From: Prevotella sp.
GTDB lineage: Bacteria > Bacteroidota > Bacteroidia > Bacteroidales > Bacteroidaceae
NCBI GenBank assembly: GCA_017458225.1
Contig: JAFTFX010000001.1
Span: 1-64,000 of the forward strand
Direction of reading: 5' to 3'
Length of the DNA stretch: 64,000 nt
Numbering within the stretch: the stretch's first letter is position 1; every line of letters begins with the position of its first letter. Made by a program: the position numbers and the translations under genes. A model generated the notes under the pieces. That model saw only the letters and a list, made by a program, of their open reading frames with translations. It was not told the DNA's origin and searched no databases. Positions 58,097-64,000 of this stretch are shown here, one piece after another.

Positions 58097-58584
58097 GAAC
58101 GGTTTTTCATGGTGCGGCGCAGGAAATTAAAGAACCACTGGTTCAAGTGGGACGTGATAATCTTGATTTTGGCAAGGGGTTCTATGTGACCGATATAAGA
58201 ACTCAAGCCAGGACTTGGGCAGTCATTAAAGCTCGCTACCAGATGGATGGCCAAGCTGTTATAAATGAATATCTCTTTGACTTCGGCCGTGCAGTCCAGG
58301 AGTTTCGTTATAAGATATTTGAACGATACGACAGCGAGTGGCTCCATTTCATAGTAGATAGCCGCGACGGTCTGAAGGTGTGGAAAAACTATGACATTAT
58401 AGAAGGTGGCGTGGCCAATGATCGTGTCATTGATACTGTAGAGGCGTTCAAGGCTGGGCAAATCAGCGAGGAGAAAGCCTTGGAGGAATTGTCGAAACAC
58501 CAGCCAAACAATCAGATCTGCATATTGAGGCAGGGAGTGGTAGACAAGTATCTTAAATTCGTGAAATCGGTAATAACGGAGTAA
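58093..58584 (+). CDS. DUF3990 protein, ADP-ribosyltransferase-like
   Basis: A 163-residue protein with the start VFHGAAQEIKEPL, then LDFGKGFYVTDIRTQARTWA, the G-x-G-F-Y-x-T-x-x-x-x-A-x-x-W-A signature of DUF3990, and later FDFGRAVQEFRYKIF. The HG and GFYVT-AxxWA pattern fits the His and strand-2 blocks of ADP-ribosyltransferase folds. With short partner genes on both sides it looks like the toxin of a toxin-antitoxin system. Catalysis and target are inferences. Confidence 0.7.
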   Translation: MRTVFHGAAQEIKEPLVQVGRDNLDFGKGFYVTDIRTQARTWAVIKARYQMDGQAVINEYLFDFGRAVQEFRYKIFERYDSEWLHFIVDSRDGLKVWKNYDIIEGGVANDRVIDTVEAFKAGQISEEKALEELSKHQPNNQICILRQGVVDKYLKFVKSVITE

Positions 58585-58589
58585 ATTCA

Positions 58590-58805
58590 ATGTTGAGCGA
58601 CCTGTTGATGTGGAACAAAATCGGGCGAATCGTAACGCTGTTGTCTGAACGTTTGGATATTTCGCCTGAAAGAGCCTTGGATCTGTTCTATACTTCAAAG
58701 ACCAATGAGCGACTGCACGATCCGTCTACGCTCCTCTACACCTTTGGTGACCTTTATATTGTTGACGAGGTGATAAGGGAATTGCAGAAGCAAAATTTTC
58801 CTTAA
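58590..58805 (+). CDS. second DUF3791-like protein of the module
   Basis: A 71-residue helical protein (IVTLLSERLDISPERALDLF, YTFGDLYIVDEVIRELQKQN) with the compact form of the DUF3791/HTH-like partner family. It starts 5 nt after the DUF3990 stop and ends just before the right-hand promoter repeat, so the module is exactly three genes. Confidence 0.68.
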   Translation: MLSDLLMWNKIGRIVTLLSERLDISPERALDLFYTSKTNERLHDPSTLLYTFGDLYIVDEVIRELQKQNFP

Positions 58806-58832
58806 TTACCCATGATTTCTTTCTTTTTTCTT

Positions 58833-58855
58833 AGATAATATTCGTAATTTTGCAG
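58833..58855 (+). promoter_or_regulatory. promoter repeat, right copy (folD)
   Basis: The same 23-nt sequence as 57794-57816, with TAATTTTG at 58845-58852, here driving folD (ATG 58884). Confidence 0.78.
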
Positions 58856-58883
58856 ATATAAACACGCAAGTCGTTAATGAATT

Positions 58884-59762
58884 ATGCAACTGATTGACGG
58901 AAAAGCAACGGCGGCGGCCATCAAGGCCGAGATTGCCGAGGAAGTGAAAGAAATAGTGGCTCGTGGCGGCAAGCAGCCCCATCTGGCTGCTGTGCTGGTG
59001 GGCCACGACGGCGGCTCGGAGACCTATGTAAAGAATAAGGTACTCGCGTGCGAGGCCTGTGGCTTCAAGAGTACGCTGATTCGCTATGAGGCCGATGTCA
59101 CTGAGGAAGAGCTGCTGCAGTGCGTGTCGCGGCTGAATGACGACGACGATGTGGACGGCTTCATCGTGCAACTGCCCCTGCCGAAGCATATCGACGAGCA
59201 GAAAATCATTGAGGCCATCGACTATCGCAAGGATGTAGACGGCTTCCATCCCATCAACGTGGGGCGCATGGCCATCGGTCTGCCTTGCTTCATCTCAGCC
59301 ACACCGCTGGGCATCATCACGCTGCTGAAACGCTATGGCATTGAGACCAGCGGCAAGAAATGCGTCATTCTGGGGCGCTCGAACATTGTGGGCAAGCCCA
59401 TGGCTCAGCTGATGATGCAGAAACAGTATGGCGACTCGACGGTGACCGTGTGCCACTCGCGCTCGAAGACCCTGAAGGACGAGTGCCGCCAGGCCGACAT
59501 TATCATTGCGGCAATAGGCAGCCCTGAGTTCGTGACGGCCGACATGGTGAAGGAGGGGGCTGTCATCGTAGACGTAGGAACCACCCGTGTGCCCGATGCA
59601 ACCCGCAAGAGCGGCTTCCGCCTCTGCGGCGACGTGAAGTTTGACGAGGTGGCACCCAAGTGTTCGTTCATCACTCCCGTGCCGGGTGGGGTAGGGCCCA
59701 TGACCATCTGCTCGCTGATGAAGAACACGCTGGCTGCAGGCAAGAAGGAGTACTATAAGTGA
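58884..59762 (+). CDS. folD: bifunctional methylene-THF dehydrogenase / methenyl-THF cyclohydrolase
   Basis: A 292-residue one-carbon enzyme. Motifs include [20 protein letters not shown]-type with the catalytic Lys, [28 protein letters not shown], the NADP loop [17 protein letters not shown] and the end [20 protein letters not shown]. It produces 10-formyl-THF from the methylene-THF made by GlyA. Confidence 0.96.
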   Translation: MQLIDGKATAAAIKAEIAEEVKEIVARGGKQPHLAAVLVGHDGGSETYVKNKVLACEACGFKSTLIRYEADVTEEELLQCVSRLNDDDDVDGFIVQLPLPKHIDEQKIIEAIDYRKDVDGFHPINVGRMAIGLPCFISATPLGIITLLKRYGIETSGKKCVILGRSNIVGKPMAQLMMQKQYGDSTVTVCHSRSKTLKDECRQADIIIAAIGSPEFVTADMVKEGAVIVDVGTTRVPDATRKSGFRLCGDVKFDEVAPKCSFITPVPGGVGPMTICSLMKNTLAAGKKEYYK

Positions 59763-59772
59763 AGAGTGAAAA

Positions 59773-59982
59773 GTGAAGAGTGAAGAATCGGCTTCCGCTG
59801 TAGAGTTGGCGGAAACACTCTACCAGCAAGGAAATGACTATCGCAGGGCAGGCAACTTTGCCGAAGCCATCAACTGCTACATAGAGGCTGCCCGTATGGA
59901 TCCGGAAAGTCCTGCCGTGGAGGCCAAGAAGATGCTCGATGACATCATGGCTTTCTACTGCAAGGATATGTACAATCCGTAA
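59773..59982 (+). CDS. small TPR-like protein after folD
   Basis: A 69-residue protein, GTG start 10 nt after folD. It carries one TPR pair (LAETLYQQGNDYRRAGNFAE then AINCYIEAARMDPESPA). Short direct repeats of GTGAAGAGTGAA lie around its start, so the exact start is uncertain. Function unknown. Confidence 0.6.
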   Translation: MKSEESASAVELAETLYQQGNDYRRAGNFAEAINCYIEAARMDPESPAVEAKKMLDDIMAFYCKDMYNP

Positions 59983-59998
59983 AAAAGCGGTGTTTTTC

Positions 59999-60029
59999 TT
60001 GTCAGTTAACTGATTATTTGCTAACTTTG
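59999..60029 (+). promoter_or_regulatory. promoter of the oxidoreductase operon
   Basis: TTG (59999-60001) and TAACTTTG (60022-60029) are 20 nt apart; the first ATG is at 60072. Confidence 0.65.
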
Positions 60030-60071
60030 CGCGTTGAAATTAAGTAAGCAAGAACAAACAAATACGATATT

Positions 60072-60302
60072 ATGGCAAAAATGAAAGGTGCTATCGTCAT
60101 TGACACCACCCGTTGCAAGGGATGCGTGCTCTGCGTGGAAGCATGTCCGCAGAACGTCATCGCCCTGGCTGGGAAGGTCAATGTGCATGGCTATCCGTAT
60201 GTGGAAGCAGTCAAGGAAGAAGCCTGCGTGGGCTGTGCCTCGTGTGGCATCGTCTGTCCTGACGGGTGTATAACGGTTTATCGTAAACGAGTGGAGGAAT
60301 AA
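60072..60302 (+). CDS. 2-oxoacid:ferredoxin oxidoreductase ferredoxin subunit
   Basis: A 76-residue 2[4Fe-4S] ferredoxin with two C-x2-C-x2-C-x3-C sets (CKGCVLCVEACP and CVGCASCGIVCPD). As the delta subunit it relays electrons from the TPP-dependent oxidation to external ferredoxin. It is first in a four-gene operon, 5 nt before the alpha subunit. Confidence 0.9.
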   Translation: MAKMKGAIVIDTTRCKGCVLCVEACPQNVIALAGKVNVHGYPYVEAVKEEACVGCASCGIVCPDGCITVYRKRVEE

Positions 60303-60307
60303 GAGCT

Positions 60308-61399
60308 ATGGCAGAAGAAAAAGAGGTTGTATTGATGAAAGGCAACGAGGCTATAGCCCGTGCTGCCATTCGTTGTGGCGTGGATGGCTATTTCGGCTAT
60401 CCCATCACCCCACAGAGCGAAGTGATTGAGACGCTGGCCGAGCTGAAGCCTTGGGAGACCACAGGTATGCAGGTGGTGCAGGCTGAGAGCGAACTGGCCA
60501 GTATCTATATGGTGTATGGCGCTGCCGGTGCTGGCAAGCGCGCTATGACCTCGTCGTCGAGCCCTGGCATCGCGCTGATGCAGGAGGGCATCACCTATAT
60601 GGCTGGTGCCGAACTGCCGGGCGTGTTTGTCAACGTGCAGCGTGGCGGTCCTGGTCTGGGCACCATTCAGCCCTCGCAGGGCGACTATTTCCAGGCAACC
60701 CGTGGCGGCGGCAATGGCGACTATAACGTCATCGTGCTGGCTCCGGCCTCTGTGCAGGAGATGGCCGACTTCGTCGATCTGGCCTTCGAGTTGGCTTTCA
60801 AGTATCGCAATCCGGCCATGATTCTCAGTGACGGTGTGATTGGTCAGATGATGGAAAAGGTGGTGCTGCCGCCGTTCAAGCCCCGTCGTACGGACGAGGA
60901 GATTATCCGCGACTGCCCCTGGGCCTCTACTGGCAAAAAGAAAGGACAGACACGCCGCGTGATCACTTCGCTTGAGCTGAAGCCCGAGGAAATGGAGAAG
61001 CGCAATTTGGCCTTGCAGGAGAAATACAAGAAAATCAAGGAGAACGAGGTGCGCTATGAAACCCAACAGTGCGACGATGCCGAATACCTGATTGTAGCCT
61101 TCGGCTCAGCAGCCCGTATTGCAGAGAAAGCCATCGAGATTGCTCGTGAGGAAGGCCTGAAGGTAGGTCTGTTCCGCCCCATCACGCTGTGGCCGTTCCC
61201 TGAAAAAGAGATTGCACAGATGGCAAAGGGCAAGAAAGGCGTGCTTGTGGCCGAGATCAATGCCGGCCAGATGGTGCAGGACGTTCGTTTGGCCATCAAC
61301 GGTGCAGTGCCTGTAGAGCAGTTCGGTCGTCTGGGAGGCATCGTGCCCGAGCCTGAGGAGATCGTTGGCGCACTCCGCACACGTCTCATGAAATCATAA
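60308..61399 (+). CDS. vorB: 2-oxoacid:ferredoxin oxidoreductase alpha subunit (VorB/KorA type)
   Basis: A 363-residue alpha subunit (MKGNEAIARAAIRCGVDGYF then GYPITPQSEVIETLA; AGAGKRAMTSSSSPGIALMQ). It belongs to the four-subunit group usually annotated as 3-methyl-2-oxobutanoate dehydrogenase VorB in Bacteroidetes, close to 2-oxoglutarate KorA. It oxidatively decarboxylates a branched-chain 2-oxoacid or 2-oxoglutarate to the acyl-CoA, or the reverse. The substrate cannot be decided by sequence reading. Confidence 0.85.
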   Translation: MAEEKEVVLMKGNEAIARAAIRCGVDGYFGYPITPQSEVIETLAELKPWETTGMQVVQAESELASIYMVYGAAGAGKRAMTSSSSPGIALMQEGITYMAGAELPGVFVNVQRGGPGLGTIQPSQGDYFQATRGGGNGDYNVIVLAPASVQEMADFVDLAFELAFKYRNPAMILSDGVIGQMMEKVVLPPFKPRRTDEEIIRDCPWASTGKKKGQTRRVITSLELKPEEMEKRNLALQEKYKKIKENEVRYETQQCDDAEYLIVAFGSAARIAEKAIEIAREEGLKVGLFRPITLWPFPEKEIAQMAKGKKGVLVAEINAGQMVQDVRLAINGAVPVEQFGRLGGIVPEPEEIVGALRTRLMKS

Positions 61400-61437
61400 T
61401 TACTAATTATTAATTTCTGATTATTAATTAAAAGATT

Positions 61438-62208
61438 ATGGAAGCAAAAGATATCATTTCGCAAGAGAATCTGGTCTATAAGAAGCCTACTCTCCTGAAC
61501 GACAATAACATGCACTATTGCCCCGGCTGTTCGCATGGCGTGGTGCATAAGCTCGTGGCCGAAGTCATCGAGGAAATGGGCATGGAGGAAAAGGCCATTG
61601 GCGTAAGTCCCGTGGGCTGTGCCGTGTTTGCCTATAACTATATTGATATTGACTGGCAGGAAGCCGCCCACGGACGTGCTCCCGCTATTGCAACGGGCAT
61701 TAAGCGCATGTGGCCCGACCGTCTGGTGTTTACCTATCAGGGCGACGGCGACTTGGCTTGTATCGGTACGTGTGAGACCATCCACGCCCTGAACCGTGGC
61801 GAGAACATTGTCATCATCTTCGTTAACAATGCCATCTACGGCATGACGGGCGGACAGATGGCCCCCACGACGCTCATAGGCCAGAAAACCTCTACCTGCC
61901 CTTACGGTCGCGATCCGCAACTGCACGGTTATCCTCTGAAGATGGCCGACATCGCTGCCCAGCTGGAAGGCACTTGCTACGTCACTCGCCAGTCGGTGGA
62001 GTCGGTGGCTTCGATCAATAAGGCCAAGAAGGCTTTGAAGAAGGCTTTCCAGGCCTCGATGGACGGCAAGGGCTCAAGCCTTGTGGAGTTTGTGTCAACG
62101 TGTAACAGCGGATGGAAACTCACGCCCGTGAAAGCTAATGAGTGGATGAAGGAGAACATGTTCCCCTTCTATCCGAAAGGAGACCTCAAAGACACCACGA
62201 GTCTTTGA
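61438..62208 (+). CDS. 2-oxoacid:ferredoxin oxidoreductase beta subunit (TPP-binding)
   Basis: A 256-residue beta subunit with the YCPGCSHGVVHK cysteine site, the GRAPAIATGIKRMWP segment, and the TPP/Mg motif GDGDLACIGTCETIHALN...NNAIYGMTGGQMAPTT. It holds the catalytic thiamine site with the alpha subunit. Confidence 0.9.
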   Translation: MEAKDIISQENLVYKKPTLLNDNNMHYCPGCSHGVVHKLVAEVIEEMGMEEKAIGVSPVGCAVFAYNYIDIDWQEAAHGRAPAIATGIKRMWPDRLVFTYQGDGDLACIGTCETIHALNRGENIVIIFVNNAIYGMTGGQMAPTTLIGQKTSTCPYGRDPQLHGYPLKMADIAAQLEGTCYVTRQSVESVASINKAKKALKKAFQASMDGKGSSLVEFVSTCNSGWKLTPVKANEWMKENMFPFYPKGDLKDTTSL

Positions 62209-62240
62209 AGTGAATAGTGAATAGTGAAAAGCGTATAGTT

Positions 62241-62786
62241 ATGAAGAAAGAAATCATCATAGCAGGATTCGGTGGCCAAGGCGTGCTCTCAATGGGTAAG
62301 ATTCTGGCCTACTCGGGTCTGATGGAAGATAAAGAAGTGACGTGGATGCCTGCCTACGGCCCTGAACAGCGCGGCGGTACGGCTAACGTGACCGTGATAG
62401 TGAGCGACACTCGCATTTCGTCGCCCATCCTCAGTAAGTACGACATTGCCATCGTGCTGAACCAGCCCTCGTTGGAGAAGTTCGAACCCAAACTGAAGCC
62501 CGGCGGCATTCTGATCTACGACAGTTACGGCATCATCAACCCTCCGCAGCGCAAGGACATCACCATCTACAAGATTGACGCAATGGACAAGGCTGCCGAG
62601 ATGAAGAACGGCAAGGTGTTCAACATGATTGTGCTGGGCGGACTGCTGAAGGTGGCCCCCGTAGTGGGCTTTGAAGGCGTGGAGAAAGCACTGAAGAAGA
62701 CGCTGCCCGAGCGCCATCATAACCTGATTCCCCTGAATATGCAGGCATTGGAAGAAGGTGGAAAGATTATAGAAGAGGTGAAATAG
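62241..62786 (+). CDS. 2-oxoacid:ferredoxin oxidoreductase gamma subunit
   Basis: A 181-residue gamma subunit (IIIAGFGGQGVLSMGKILAY, MPAYGPEQRGGTANVTVIVS, SLEKFEPKLKPGGILIYDSY) that completes the four-subunit enzyme and contacts CoA. ATG 62241 is preferred over the GTG-frame start at 62217. Confidence 0.9.
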   Translation: MKKEIIIAGFGGQGVLSMGKILAYSGLMEDKEVTWMPAYGPEQRGGTANVTVIVSDTRISSPILSKYDIAIVLNQPSLEKFEPKLKPGGILIYDSYGIINPPQRKDITIYKIDAMDKAAEMKNGKVFNMIVLGGLLKVAPVVGFEGVEKALKKTLPERHHNLIPLNMQALEEGGKIIEEVK

Positions 62787-62803
62787 AAACAAACGGAATC
62801 CGG

Positions 62804-64000
62804 ATGTACAAAACGCTCATAGTAGCTCTTTTGGCAATAGCATCATCGCTTACGTCGAGTGCACAGCAGTTGCAGGCCACATTGTCGCATTATACGATAG
62901 AAAACGGCCTGTGCTCGAATACCATATCCCACTTGGCACAAGACGACTATGGCTATATCTGGATTTCAACATGGAACGGACTGTCGCGCTTCGACGGTTA
63001 TGAGTTCTATAATTATCAGACGGGTGCAGGCAGTCACATCCCCAATCTGCACAACCGCGTCAAAGACATCTCCATCGATAACATGCAGAATATCTGGATG
63101 CAGATGTACGACGGGCGCGTGTTTGTCGTGAAGCGTTCCATAGACACCATTATCAATCCCTTTGAAGAAATCAGCGGCAGCGAAGACTTCCGCACGAACG
63201 ATCCCATCACCGTGACCAGCATCGGCGAAGTCATTGTCAACGTGACCGATGTGGGACTCTACAAGATGAGTGTAGGGCAGGACCATATTCAGGCACAGCT
63301 GATTACAACCAATGGATTGCATGTGACCTCGATGGCCGAAGGCTATCAAAACGATATCTGGCTGGGCACAGACAAGGGTGTGCATCGCATGGATGTCTCT
63401 AACCTCACGGTAGAGCAGAAAGGCTATTTTCTGGACCAGGAAATCACCAAACTCTATTCGAACGGATATAATATCTTCGTCGGAACAAAGTCGGGCAAGA
63501 TATTGTCGTTCTCGTATGGACAGAATCCTGCCGTCATACGAAGTGGTGGCAGCAGGATTACAGGTCTCTTTGTTGACAGTCACGGACTGGTGTGGTTCTC
63601 GGATGCCAATGCTGGTGTAGCACGCATCAAGCCAAACTCGATGGACGAGAAACGCTTCGTGCAACGTGTCGTCGTCCCCGATTATGACGGATTGGGGGCT
63701 GAGTTCAACGAAGCTAACGGCTATGTGTGGATGCGCATGTGTAAAGGCGGTTACGGCTACTACAACCGCGAGACTGACGAAGTGGAGTATTTCCATAACG
63801 ACCCGTCGAACAGTTGGAACCTGTCGAACACGGTGAATGCTCGGTTGGAAATGAACGAGGGCGTCGTTTGGGAGTCAACCAGTCGCAGAGCCTTGGAGAA
63901 ACTGGAAATCATGAGAAAAGTGATTGACCGTGTGCAAGTCTATCCGGGCGAAGAAAACTCCATGAACAACGAGGTGCGTGCCATGATCTACGATGCCAGC
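62804..64000 (+). CDS. hybrid two-component system sensor, N-terminal part (runs off the window)
   Basis: The first 399 codons of a long open frame. A signal peptide (MYKTLIVALLAIASSLTSSA) is followed by two-component-regulator propeller repeats: HYTIENGLCSNTISHLAQDD, YGYIWISTWNGLSRFDGYEF, NDIWLGTDKGVHRMD, SHGLVWFSDANAGVARI, NGYVWMRMCKGGYGYYN. This is the periplasmic sensor of a hybrid two-component system, which in Bacteroidetes usually controls a polysaccharide utilisation locus. The kinase, receiver and AraC-type output domains would lie beyond position 64000. It starts 18 nt after the oxidoreductase gamma gene. The ligand and target genes are not visible. Confidence 0.85.
   Translation, partial: MYKTLIVALLAIASSLTSSAQQLQATLSHYTIENGLCSNTISHLAQDDYGYIWISTWNGLSRFDGYEFYNYQTGAGSHIPNLHNRVKDISIDNMQNIWMQMYDGRVFVVKRSIDTIINPFEEISGSEDFRTNDPITVTSIGEVIVNVTDVGLYKMSVGQDHIQAQLITTNGLHVTSMAEGYQNDIWLGTDKGVHRMDVSNLTVEQKGYFLDQEITKLYSNGYNIFVGTKSGKILSFSYGQNPAVIRSGGSRITGLFVDSHGLVWFSDANAGVARIKPNSMDEKRFVQRVVVPDYDGLGAEFNEANGYVWMRMCKGGYGYYNRETDEVEYFHNDPSNSWNLSNTVNARLEMNEGVVWESTSRRALEKLEIMRKVIDRVQVYPGEENSMNNEVRAMIYDAS

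Overview
The window is a chromosomal segment of a Bacteroidales bacterium, most likely a gut or rumen Prevotella-type organism (Prevotellaceae). Four things point there. Nearly every gene or operon follows a Bacteroidetes sigma-ABfr -7 box (TAnnTTTG), usually a few tens of bases before the start codon. DAHP synthase and chorismate mutase are fused and sit in a pheA-aminotransferase-aroF/CM-tyrA cluster. Xylan-type CAZymes (GH115, GH2, CE7) are present. The secreted proteins end in the GLYI-NGKK type tail common in Prevotella.

Layout. 0-9.7 kb is an accessory region: a two-domain SGNH esterase, an alpha/beta hydrolase, a DUF4143 ATPase, a GIY-YIG protein, a degenerate exonuclease-BRCT-membrane protein, an AT-rich HEPN-like gene, and several frameshifted or internally deleted pseudogenes. 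9.7-18.8 kb is a minus-strand operon for glucuronoxylan or similar decorated glycans: GH115, GH2, CE7 esterase, a GH106-like enzyme and a frameshifted lipoprotein. 18.9-26.9 kb is housekeeping: dciA-like/recF, a TPR membrane protein, ribH, rpe, an ECF sigma factor, thrS and a Dcu transporter. 26.9-31.2 kb is an accessory island with a GH2 remnant, a MazF-type toxin-antitoxin pair and secreted-protein cassette A. 31.2-48.9 kb is core: mntP, infC-rpmI-rplT, a Wzc-like tyrosine kinase with rfbA, a zapA region, rny, glyA, the aromatic amino acid operon behind a Phe/Tyr attenuator, a DnaJ-domain protein and queH. 48.9-52.8 kb is cassette B, a mirror-image paralogue of A. 52.8-64 kb holds a decayed higBA pair, ffh, an ATPase pseudogene broken at a perfect 33-bp palindrome, a DUF3791-DUF3990-DUF3791 module, folD, a four-subunit 2-oxoacid:ferredoxin oxidoreductase, and the start of a hybrid two-component sensor that runs off the end.

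The most interesting observation is the pair of inverted cassettes A (minus strand, about 31.15 to 27.81 kb) and B (plus strand, about 48.92 to 52.78 kb). Each has, in the same order: four 22-bp repeats carrying GCTT-nn-AAGC dyads, a conserved promoter, a long hairpin RNA whose helices differ in sequence between copies but keep base pairing, a large secreted protein with a near-identical signal peptide, a 58-59 residue peptide ending in FW(S/D)DED, and a conserved 3' element with a strong hairpin. The RNA element and the peptide family look like parts of one undescribed multi-copy expression module. Other points are two toxin-antitoxin-like modules each bracketed by short direct repeats, two short repeat arrays with identical 22-bp phasing at unrelated promoters, and several structured 5' leaders.
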